From Lamellibrachia satsuma (lineage: Eukaryota; Annelida; Polychaeta; Sabellida; Siboglinidae): a DNA stretch of 64,000 bases. Both the position numbers and the translations under genes were made by a program. The notes below the pieces were generated by a model that worked only from the letters and a program-made list of their open reading frames with translations, made no database searches and was not told where the DNA came from. The stretch is from contig BSQZ01000036.1 in NCBI GenBank assembly GCA_033239005.1, forward strand, positions 970,001 through 1,034,000, written 5' to 3'. Below, piece after piece: positions 41,701-54,820 of the stretch (position 1 is the stretch's first letter; every line of letters begins with the position of its first letter).

Positions 41701-44700
41701 CAATACAGTGCACTGACAGGTAGTGAGGGAGAAAAGTAATGGGTTTACCTTGTTAGGAGCACAGCTCTCCAGTGTCTGGATATCAAGCATGGCAATGTTG
41801 AGCTCAAGCTGTAAACAAACATCACAAGGCATCAATGAATGCACCACTACACAGGCACACAGTGGGTATTTCACTAAAAGCCATAGGTCCCTTCTAGTGT
41901 CTATGCCAGGGGAAGTAGAAGATCCCACACAGGGGGTAAATGTATAAGCTGCTGTGGATTCACTTCACTTAAGTTACCTGTGGATGTGAGAGTGAATGTG
42001 ATTGAGATGACAAATTTAGTTATCTATTGCAAAATCTAGGGTGTTTAGGATAATAGATTATCGTTAAACTTTTGCCCTGTTGATGGTGGAGGGGGAACTT
42101 ACACACTACGTAACACAGTGTGTTAGAGGCACATAGCTATATATACACTTTATAACACAGGCTCATGGTGTGTTGGAGGCACATAGCTATATATACACAC
42201 TATATAATACAGGCTCAGTGTATTGGGCACCTAGCTACATACACATTACATAACACAGGCTCACGGTGTGTTGGGAGAATGTGGCCACATACATAGTTTA
42301 TAACACATTATTACAGTGTATTTGGGGCACCTAGCCACATACAGGGCTGGGCCCAATTATGTAATTGTAATTGCAATTGTAATTGATTACAGCAAAATGT
42401 TGTAATTGTAAGTGTAGTTGACTTTGGTTTTAAAATTCTACTGTAATTGTAATTTAAATATATTGTGTAATTTCGTCAATTACAATCAATTACAATTTTT
42501 TTTCTATAACAAACTACCAGAAAAAAACCTACAAAAATATAAATACTCTCTCACACAAATTGAAAATCAAGATCTTAATTACAACACCTGCAGACCCTGC
42601 TCATATAATCAAAGGAATATTCTGATACAACAAATGCAATAACAGAATACCTCTGGCCTTCCTAAGCAATGTTTAATTACAGCAATGTTTAATAAGAACA
42701 GTTCACACCTGGCTTCTAAAGGGCTCCAAATATGCCAAAAGGCATCACCATTAGCTGTTTTCAAGGTATACCCCAATTGGTCATTGTTCTGTCTTTTCTT
42801 TGATTCTGTAATCTGCTATCAGCGTACACAGTGAAGGGTCCGGTGGTGATTTCTGTTGATACAGTACTTAGATCCTGTAACTAACACTGCCCAAGTCAGT
42901 AAATAAGCTCAATTGAGAGTGAGCTACAGCCCACAGGTTTAATATGTAAGAATACTGACTGGGCTTGAAGCCAAGAGACTCATGGTAGGCAAACTAGGGT
43001 ACAACCTCAAAACACAATTGCCAAGTAAACCAATCTGGGTATAACACAGTAGACAAAAATGGGTGTACACCAAGGAGTATACACAAAACCCCTTGGGATG
43101 TATCTTGATGCGAATATTGCTAATGTAATAGTATGAATTATTTGTGGTTACATTTTATGAGTGGAATTGCTTTGAAATGGCTTAGTAGATTGGAGACTCA
43201 TTAGGATTACAAATGGTTGTGGTCTTTGTTTACAGTTGTACTGTACTCCGTGTAATTAAACATTAATTAATGAACCAAGCAAACATTACATTATATTTAT
43301 ATGGTACAATAATATTTATCTAGCTAACTGTATATGAAATCATGAAGTCACAGTTCACCAAAATGTACCAACATCACCAAGTTCATTATATTTGTTTATC
43401 AATCACATTATTCGTACACACAATCAGCAACACATGCTACATTATTAACAAATGGTTTTGCGTAATACATATGTAATTGTAATTGAAACTGAAATGGTGT
43501 AATTGTAATTGATTTGAACATTTTAGAATTGTCATTGTAATTGAACTGAAAAATTTAAAGTAATTATACTTGATTTGATTTTTTTTGCAATTGGACCCAG
43601 CCCTGGCCACATGCACACTACATAACACAGACTGACCATGTGTTGGGAGCACCTAGCCACATACATGCTACATAACACAGACTGACCATGTGTTGGGAGC
43701 ACCTAGCCACATACACGCTACATAACACAGGCTGACCATGTGTTGGGAGCACCTAGCCACATACATGCTACATAACACAGACTGACCATGTGTTGGGAGC
43801 ACCTAGCCACATACATGCTACATAACACAGACTGACCATGTGTTGGGAGCACCTAGCCACATACATGCTACATAACACAGACTGACCATGTGTTGGGAGC
43901 ACCTAGCCACATACATGCTACATAACACAGACTGACCATGTGTTGGGAGCACCTAGCCACATACATGCTACATAACACAGACTGACCATGTGTTGGGAAC
44001 ACCTAGCCACATACATGCTATATAACACAGACTGACCATGTGTTGGGAGCACCTAGCCACATACATGCTACATAACACAGGCTGACCATGTGTTGGGAGC
44101 ACCTAGCCACATACATGCTATATAACACAGGCCCACAGTGTATTAGGGGCACCTAGCTAAATACATGCTACATAACACAGGCCCACAGTGTGTTAGGGAT
44201 ATGCATACACATTATATAACACAGGCTCTCAGTGTGTTAGGGGCACCTAGCAAAATACACACTACATAACACAGGCTCTCACTGTGTTAGGGGCACCTAG
44301 CTACATACACGCTACATAACACAGACTCAGTGTGTTAGGAGCATGCATACACACAATATAACACAGGCTCTCAGTGTGTTAGGGACACCTAGCTACATAC
44401 ACACTACATCACCCAAACTCACAGTGTGTTGGGGATACCTGGTCACCCACATGCTACAAAACACAGACTGAGAGGGTACGAGGGCCGATACACTGTGCAC
44501 AGAGTCACAGACACCATCTGTAGAAGTATTCCCTACCATTAAATATTTAATCAAAACCACATATTTCATAATGAATCATTGACTCCCCTGTGAAATACTG
44601 ATTCTCCCACTGCCAAGTCCTGTGGTAATATGAACGATAACAGATGAACTTTTGATGAAAGTCAAGTACAAAATGATGATGGATGATTATTAACAATTAG

Positions 44701-47700
44701 TTGCGAAAATTGTTTTTACTTTCAAGTTACAAAATGGCAATCATGTCTTACTTTAAAACCATTTTTTTTTAAATGACTGACCATTTAAAAAAAATCTTGG
44801 CCATTCATCATTAGTTGGCCAGAACTGGAGCACTGACAATCTGTTTCCACGAAGGTTGATTGTTCATTAGGGATGGAAGCTAAAAATTAATTTTGAACAG
44901 CATTTATGGGCTATGTAAATAAAAAATCAACAATCCAAAACAAATTAGATAGGATTGCCCTGTCTAGGCTAAACATCTGAAAACAAAATCGAAGGCACTG
45001 TACACTTATTGCCAACCTTATACACCAATTGTTTGGGGTTTATTGGAATTTGTTTGATTTACAAAGCAAACATAACCAGGAGAAATAATCAATGATACCC
45101 AGAAGGCATGACGAGCCACAGAGATAAGTGTCTGCAATTAGATAATTCAGTTAGGAAGACACAGGAATATATCAATCACACGTACTATTAACACTACTGT
45201 CAACGCACAGTGCAAGTCCTACTGAAGGCAGAGTCAATTTCTGCAGCAACTTCAGACACAGACATCCTTTGTGCTGGCTTATTTCCAGTGGGTACATAAG
45301 AACACTGACCTATTTCAGAACTGCGGCACTTAAGTATACAAGTTGTGACTATTTCACAAACATATGACCATCGTTTGCCAGTGTACAGTACTCAGTGAAC
45401 GTTTAATCACTGTAAACCCAATAATTTTTTCAAAGATACATTTTCTTGTATAATATATAAGAAACAGTATAATGATGATCAGGGGAGCTGGTGTTTACAC
45501 TATTCCACTCAGTCAGGTTTCATCATCTCCTGTAGTTTTTCAATTTCATCACTTTTGAATGACCATTATTTGCCAAGTTGTCTGTGCTCTGTCTGTCTTT
45601 CGCAATTCTTTCGCATCTGTTTGGGTCACTATGCTATTTACTACATTACAGTGTCTTCAAAGAAACACATGTCTGCCCAAACAGCCTTTGCTGCAGAATG
45701 GCACTAGCAGTTTTAATGTGATTACATCATGCCACAACTGTCCTTGGTGGATCCTGAGTGTGGTTAATTGCTGTAAATACAGCTGCACTAGAAGTCTAGG
45801 GCAGGCCTCAGTCAGGATAGATTAGGTGAGGTTTGCCCATTGAGGTCATGTTATGTCAACCTCCCTAGTACATTAGCAGGGTAATTCCATTAGCAGTGAT
45901 ATTAGTCATCCGGAATGATTAAAAACTGCTGTTTGTTGGGCACAGCCTCCAACAGGATAGTCCTGGAGGGGCTACATGCAGACACAGCCTCCGATGGGAT
46001 GGTCCCGGAGGGGCTACATGCAGGACACAGCCTCTGATAGGATGGTCCTGGAGGGGCTACATGCAGACACAGCCTGCAACAGGATAGTCCTGGAGGGGCT
46101 ACATGCAGACACAGCCTCTGATGGGATGGTCCTGGAGGGGCTACATGCAGGACACAGCCTCTGATAGGATAGTCCTGGAGGGGCTACATGCAGACACAGC
46201 CTCTTACAGGATGGTCCTGGATGGGCTACATGCAGACACAGCCTCTTACAGGATGGTCCTGGAGGGGCCACATGCAGGACACAGCTTTGGTGGGCTAGTC
46301 CTGGAGGGGCAACATGTAAGACACAGTTTGTGCAAAGATGGTCCTGGAAGGGCTATATTCAGATATAGCTTCTGATAGGATGTTCATGGAGGGGCTACAC
46401 GCAGGACACAGCCTATGATAGGATGGTCCTGGATGGGCTACATGCAGGACAGAGCGTCTGATAGGATGGCCCTGGAGGGGCTACATGCATACATTTTGGA
46501 TCCAGAAATCAGTCAGTCTGTCAGTATAGGTGATCCCATTCAAAAATTACCACAACACTCTGAATGTGCAATTTTAGTGTAATACTGTAAACCTTCTTCA
46601 TGTCAGGGGTAAAGACATAGGGTCAACACCTTACATGAGTCAAACAATTACAGGCTGCACCCTTACAGTTGACAAATAGCATCAGGGTAAAATGACACCA
46701 TCTGTCAGGCTTTACTCGTGTAACTTTTTTACAGTAACTGGTGTCATATTCCTGTCCTACTTCTGCTCAACAGACTTGAGTGAACTGGTATGGAAGTACT
46801 AGATGTGATATCTACATAGCATGATCCCATCAATAACGGTCCTGTTTATAGTAGCCCAGGCTGAATGTGTAGGAGCAGGGAGCTTACTGCTGGGTCATGT
46901 CAAACACTGAAGAAGAAATCTGACAGCCACTAGACTGACCAACTACAGCCAGTGTATTTTAATTTACCAACCGAATAGGCCAGTTATTGTCAGTGTATTT
47001 ACACAGCAGCATGGGCAATTCACCGAATTAAAGTACAATTTTGGTCAGGATCAGCATTACTGTACATAAAAGAAGTGCTCTCCCTCCACACACAGGCAGG
47101 CAATTGTCACGAAGAACAGTTCTACTTCAATTGGATAATACAAAGTGACCAGTATTGTGAAACACAGAACAGGTGTTGCAGCACTCAGCCAAATGAAAAC
47201 CATGTTGCAATTTCATCAGAACAAAGACTATATTCATTAAAGCTAACCCAACCAAATGTGGCAGTAAGCGGGATTATAATTAATATCTTCATTGGCCACC
47301 ATAATTATTTCATAGCCAGTCTACTGGACTTGTCAAGTGCAGAGGGGTCAAACAAGCCAGATGTTAAAAATGGATTATCTCTGTGGTCAGCAGGTCACCT
47401 CAGTCTTATTGTCCAAGGGTGTCCTTTGTTGTTGTTGGTCAATATGAGACCTGTGGTCAGTAGGACAGAGTATGTGGGTCAGTAGTGATAGTCAGAATGT
47501 TTGTGTTCTAAACAACTAGATGACTCTTGGCTCCAAATACAAAGCACTGTCAAATCGTAGTTGGTGTGGGGTCAGAGAAAGGAATAGTCAAATCTAAGAT
47601 TCTATATCCTGGTATAGCTGGAATAACTACAAGAAAATAGACCATTACACACTTAAATTAGACCACTGGCCATGTCAGCTATGCACTAAGCTTTTCAAGT

Positions 47701-50700
47701 TCTTATCAAAGGTTGGCATCATAATCATCTTTAGAAGATATGCATTTAACATTATCTCACAGCAAACTGTAGGTAATCATATTCATGCAATTTCCTGTCT
47801 GGCATAGAATCAAGTCTCGGTCTAGCCTCAGTAACATGGGTTCAGTTGTCTTCATACGTGCCTTTGTTATGAATACACACAACACATGGATGAGCAGCTT
47901 ATCTACTTTCCCAGACAGGAATGGTAGAAATGTTTCTGTTTTACTATCAGAACACAACAGTGATAAGCCTGTGGTGGAACCCATGATATAATGTCTGCAT
48001 TAAACAACATGAATAACACACATTACATTTACACAACATGAGTAACACACATTACAACAGTCAGTGAGCCAGACCAGCTCTATGAATAAATCTACAGCAC
48101 ACCTTATCCAGTATGTCTATGTATATTTAGTACTTGTAATATATACAGACATATACATTTCTTTTGTAGTAATGATGCACTAATTTTACTAGGGATTTTC
48201 TTTTTATATAACTTAAATAATTGTTTTAATTAACGGATACCGTGGCTCCTAAATTTAGTCTTAGTAGGAGTCTCCCGTCCCTGATGACATTATCTTTTAT
48301 CTTCAGACCATACGTTATATTCTTACCACTTCTTCAGTTTTTCTTGTCGACTTGAATGTAATATATTGTACGGTTTCTGTATTGAATATTCTGTTTTGTT
48401 GTCTTTCGGACAAATAAATATTTCCTGTTCCTGTTAGTGAACTACACGCTTCATGTAGGCCTAAATATGGCACAATTCATAGCTGTTATGTGTGTTAACC
48501 TGCTCTGATTGATCAACACAGCTACACAATGCTAATGCAGTGCACAAAATGAAAATAGCAACATGAATCAGGAACTAACAAGTGAAAATAAACAATGGCA
48601 GGTTTAACCTACATACCAACAAACACTAACTGTACATACTTGGAGGTTGGCGTACATGTGGGCTGTATTGGGGCTGCAGTTCAGAACAGCATATAGTTGT
48701 ACTACTTTGATAAAAAAAATCCTAGCTGATATCCATACCAAAAAAAAAAGATGAATATAAGTTTATGTACATATCATGAACGTTCGAAATGACACATACA
48801 TATTTACTGCTCTGTCAAATTCTCACCCCAATGTATCCACTGGGGTACGAATCCATGCCTTTAGACTGTAAGTGATTGGTTATATATCTTGGGTGTTGAG
48901 CCCCTTCCTGGGCGTTGACCCCCTCCCAGGGTGTTGATCTTGTACCTGGGTGTTGACCCCTCCCAGGACATTGAGCCCCCTTGGCCACCCACTGATAGCC
49001 TAATCTCTACACTCTCTTGCACCATGAGCGTCTGTCTTGGAGCAAATTAGCACCAGTTCAGTGCATTACCTGATAACACACCAGAGCCTCCAACCCAGAG
49101 CCTCCAACCCAGAGCGTCCAACCCAGAGCCTCCAACCCTGAGCCTCCAACCCAGAGCCTCTAGGAAACTTGAACTAGGAAAGGACAGTATTAGGCTTTTG
49201 GAAAGAAACGGTAAAATTGTTAAGCTTTCATAATTCATAAACTTTCCGAGCTAGACTTGGGAATATATATAACAGGTATATATTTTAAATGCAGTGATGC
49301 ACACAGCAGTTTGAAGGAACTTTTATGATGTAATATATGGTTATATTAAAGATATATAGTATTAATAAGTACTTATTACTATATATATATCTATGTTTAT
49401 ATCTATGTTTAATTTTGTGATCCTGTACTTCTTTCTGTCGGCGTCTTGATATAATTTGGAATGTTATCCATGGTGAGAGTCATTACAGAATAGTCATTAT
49501 CACTATAATTTTTTTTCATTATCAATGTCATTATGAAAATTCCATGCTTTCATTTTCAATGTCATTATAATTTTTTTCTTCATTACTACCACCATTATGA
49601 CATCTTGAAATGTTTTTCTCATTACCTCTGGGTGAGAAAGTTTTCTGCATACTGAACACCTTGAAGAACGACCAAATTTTCTAATGTTTATGACCCGGTA
49701 GATATTATACCACAACTAAACGTTTAAAGAAATGACACACTTGCAAACCACATCTGATCACACACCACTGCCTGGTTATGCTGTAGAACTGTACTTGTCA
49801 CTTAGCAGGTACTTAAAAACTTGTGCACAACAGGAGCCTAATTAAAGGGAATACCTGTATACAAGCCAATTAATTATTAGCTCACAAATAACCAGCCTTT
49901 GTTTTCTGACCTCTTGGAATGATAAACAATATTTTCTTACCTTGGTTGGTACTTTGACAGAGAACAAGCTAAGTCGATAGTCCAAAACAACCTGCAAGCC
50001 AAACATGAAAATGTATCAGATTAATTAGTAAAACACTAGCTGATTATTAAGAACAGGGAAGAACAGCTATGCTAACTTTGAGGAAGTTTATGCCCGGGCC
50101 CAAACAAAATGAAAGAAATGAAAATGGGTCATGAGAGACATCACACAGTCTGCTCGGATCAAAGTTCCATGTGTAATACACATTTTTTACTTAAAAGTCC
50201 ATTTTACACACAGTAATAAGGTTAAAAAAATTTGCTGGACTGAATACGCGGTAATCAGGAACAATGGATTGGCCTACATTACTTACACTGCTAAACTACA
50301 TTTTTTACATAATCTTTTCTATACTAATGCATTCATTCATATATACAAAAAAACTAATATTCTTAAAAAAAATATTGTGTTTTTGCAGTCCAAATTGTGC
50401 AGCTGAGTGGGCAATAATATATGCCGATGGCGATCACAGCAAAAAGACATTAATACAAAGCAGTGTTACTTGGACCTAACAGCTACACCAGGCCAAGGAA
50501 CACTCTAAACAGTTCTTTAACCATAGGAAGTGGCCAAATAGTCATCGATGCTACAAAGTTGAGGTGCATATTATACATAGTAATATAGAAATTCTGTCAG
50601 ATTTGAGCAAAAAGTCAGAGGTGCATATTATGCTTGGTACAGTATGCATATTCATAAGTTAATATGTATGCATGATTTACTCAGGCAGGTTGCCAACACC

Positions 50701-53700
50701 CAGTAAGCACACCAGGCTAAATTTAGATGTCCAACAGTTCATGAACAATGACCTTTTTCACCAGTCAATTATAACCAAGTCTGGCTACTTTATTACTGAG
50801 ACCACAAACATCAATAACATTTCATGAAGGTCAATAATTAGTCCATACAATCACAAGAATTTGTTTATCTATGCATAAAAACCAGTTTATAGTGTTTGTC
50901 TTTTACAACATTACTAATACATACCAGAACTTTATTTTCAAATTTGTCCTGTTTTGTTTCAACTTGCAGTAGCATCATGAACTTGACCTCTTTCACCCCG
51001 AGGTACTCGGTGATGCTCTCTGAAACAACATGTGAAACACTGAACATGTGAAACGCTAAACAACGTGTGAAACACTGAACAACTTGTGAAACATTGAATT
51101 ATATACTGGACCTGATTGAAGCATGTCAAAGATAGCCACCGAATGCTCTTAGAGTTCTCCATACACCTATCTAAAGCCCCTCTTCTGGTTCTCTGACGCT
51201 TAAAAAATGCTATAAGTTATAAGCAACATGTAAGTCAAAGACAACAAATAACCAGTCGATATGAGCAGATTAATTACAGTATTAGTAATACTAAACCAAT
51301 TTATCAGAAAGCATACATGTATACAATGCAGTGGTAGGCATGTGCAGTCACAGGTGATTAATTACATATTTAGTTTCATCCTCGGACAGATCATTATTTA
51401 TTTTTCCATTGGTGATCACGGTTTTTAGTCCTGTATACAAAATAACAATTCAGGTTTTATCACAAAGGCACATGTCATGACCTGCTGTAGAATTTTCGTC
51501 AAATCCTACCATTTTTTTTTTGAGAAAATCAACAGAGCAGCTGTTCCCCATCAGATATCAACAAAAACAAGAAGATTTGGTCTACATAAGCAGGGATCCT
51601 TCCATCACCGACAGGTCCATATTCTGATAACTAGCAACTAAACATTTTATCCTGAGTGCAACAGCAGTGTCCTGTTCAGAAACTATTTTTCAAGGTTAAA
51701 CAAAATCTTGGGGGGTACTGCCTTAAACACACTTGCACTTCATTCATGTCATGGGCTAGGAAGGGAAACAGTGATATGTTACAGTACACAGCGAACCTAC
51801 AGTACTACTGATCTGCAGATCCATCCCTCCTGACTAAATTGGATGATGTGCACTCAGACTTGAACCCCAGTGGGAACTGGGACCTCTAGCCTTTAGAACT
51901 CACAATGCTGCCAGTGACAGCAACCAGGCAGTGACATCTTAGATGAGTCATCAGTCATTTATAATAGACCTGCCGGGGCTATGGGAATTCCTATCATAAT
52001 AGTATATGTGCCATCTCATTATATCATGCAAGGTGTCAACTGTTCCTTTGTTGGATACAATGACAGGTCAACAAAACTAGTCATTGTCTCATCTGTATTC
52101 TATGCTGGTTATTATCGTTATGTAAATCATCCAAATAACAATACACATTAACTACAAATGCCACTGCAATGCAAGTTCCATGATCAATAATAATAAGTCG
52201 CTGAAGGTTATGATTTTATGGTACAGACGGACGAGTCTACCAAAACGAGCTAAAGAAATGACTTTTTATAATTGCATTAGGATCCTTATTGATAGAAATC
52301 AAGTAATACATATGATCAACATGCATATGTACCAATATACATGTATAAAGAACTAGTCAGATTGAACCAACACAAATATATTTACAACTGGTTGCATGAG
52401 ATAACATTGTGTTGCAGCACCCAGAATAGGTCACTGCAGGTCATGGCACATGAAGTGCCATATGTAAACATCATGATTAATAATATGTTTGATAACAGAC
52501 AACAGCAGACAAGATCAGGTTCATGAATCACTGTAAGCGTAAATAAAGATGGCACATACCATGTGTAAAAACATAAAGAACCCTTTGATAATAGATAATA
52601 TTAGATGGGTTAAAGAAATTAATTTATTTCATAGGTTTTAGAGTAAGTTAGACTACATGGCATTTCTCCTCAGCAATGAGAGATGTTTGTTAGATTGACG
52701 CTAACAGCAGGCACTCAAATCATGTTGATGAGTGCCTGCTATTAGTGTCAGTCTAACAAACAATCAAGTTGAGTTTAACTTTCTGACTACACAAAACAAG
52801 GCACAATGTTGCACCCCAACAAGGTTGAACACATAAGCAATGTACACTGATGTCAGACAATTGTCAAACCAAACACAAGCACACCAAATACAAGTTATCT
52901 AGGTAGACATTTCATTCTGAATAGCATACAGCGTTTAACAAAATGTTGTTGGTGTTGATTACTTGACTCATAGATTATTAATTTGTGCATTTTATCTGTG
53001 TAACAATGAAGAATTGCAGGTGGAGAGTAATAACAATAAGCTTGCATCTATCATCTACTTTACACCACTGCGATAACAAGTTAAAAGTAATATAATAAGC
53101 TTGCATCTATCATCTACTTTACACCACTGCGATAACAAGTTAAAAGTAATATAATAAGCTTGCATCTATCATCTACTTTACACCACTGCGATAACAAGTT
53201 AAAAGTAATATAATAAGCTTGCATCTATCATCTACTTTACACCACTGCGATAACAAGTTAAAAGTAATATAATAAGCTTGCATCTATCATCTACTTTACA
53301 CCACTGCGATAACAAGTTAAAAGTAATATAATAAGCTTGCATCTATCATCTACTTTACACCACTGCGATAACAAGTTAAAAGTAATATAATAAGCTTGCA
53401 TCTATCATCTACTTTACACCACTGCGATAACAAGTTAAAAGTAATATAATAAGCTTGCATCTATCATCTACTTTACACCACTGCGATAACAAGTTAAAAG
53501 TAATATAATAAGCTTGCATCTATCATCTACTTTACACCACTGCGATAACAAGTTAAAAGAACACAACTGCTAGTGGAAAATGTAGTATGGAATCTATGGA
53601 TGAAAAGTTTTGCGACAGTAGCAGTAATGAGACTGATTTACTACAGACAACAAGTTTTTTTAGAACAGGCTCTGTTTCTTTGTTTAACATGGCTATGGTA

Positions 53701-54738
53701 AATACAAAAAAAATACTTCTTTTGTGTGGTAATTCCAGATTGACTTGTTACATCCCAAGTAAGGAATTTCACCTTTATAACAAATTATACCCAGAATATA
53801 ACAAATCAAATAATAAACATAAATCAAAAAGAGCTATAAACCACCGAGTTAATATTGAGGTACAAAACAATCAACAGTTTTCCACCTGGATCTTGTATAA
53901 ACCATGTAATCTATCTGAATGCATTTAAAATTATACAAAATGTATGTCTGTGCTGACATGTATACGTGTTTGACATTGTATTTGTAATACTACAAATACC
54001 AAGTCATGATGGTCTTGTGATGGATAAAAAAGTTATAGTCTATGCACATATGGCTTTTTACGGGTCCCGGATGGTTCGGCCCACTTCACTGTCGCTATTG
54101 AATTCAGCGACGGTCGATTCGACCCACTCTAGTAGCGGACATCTAAGAGGCGGAAATCTAACAATAGTCGTTTCGGCCCACGGCCTGAATCAATAAGAAA
54201 GGCGGAGCGGCGGAAATTATGATTGTGCACAGAAACATACGCACACGTTAATATAATAATCTAGAACTATTTATAGAAATATAAATAAAATAACAGAAAG
54301 CGGTTGACATAATAAAATAATGAACCAAATTTAAGTAATTAATGTCTAAAAGAAACGTCCACAAATATAAGTAATAACTAGTTGAGTTTGTATTGTAATA
54401 TATAATATATTGACCTCATTCTTTGTGTGAGCACATTTTATGTGATCAACACCTTTATTCAATTAATCATCTTGAGTCAACTGGGCATATTACAAGTTGC
54501 AAAGAGGTGTCATTAACGTTTTCAGTTCTATTGTCCCACGTTAGTAGCTGATTTCTAAGAATTCGGCCCACAACGTGATTCGGAAAAACTGATTATGATT
54601 GCGCACAAAAACATATGCACACGCTCACACGGTAATATAATAATGATCTAGAACGAACTATTTATATACTTGTAGCGCAATATAAATAAAAATAACAGAA
54701 AGCATACTTCAGTTTGGATCATTATTTTATTATGTATA

Positions 54739-54820
<82 letters not shown>

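Noticed and set aside
47075..47485. 136-codon plus-strand ORF
   Set aside because: No recognisable domain; intronic, with composition typical of the intron.
53037..53560. CRISPR-like array
   Set aside because: The 59-bp units are contiguous and identical with no variable spacers, and the genome is eukaryotic.
53587..53928. 113-codon ORF after the 59-bp satellite
   Set aside because: No motif, AT-driven composition and no splice or conservation support; treated as chance.
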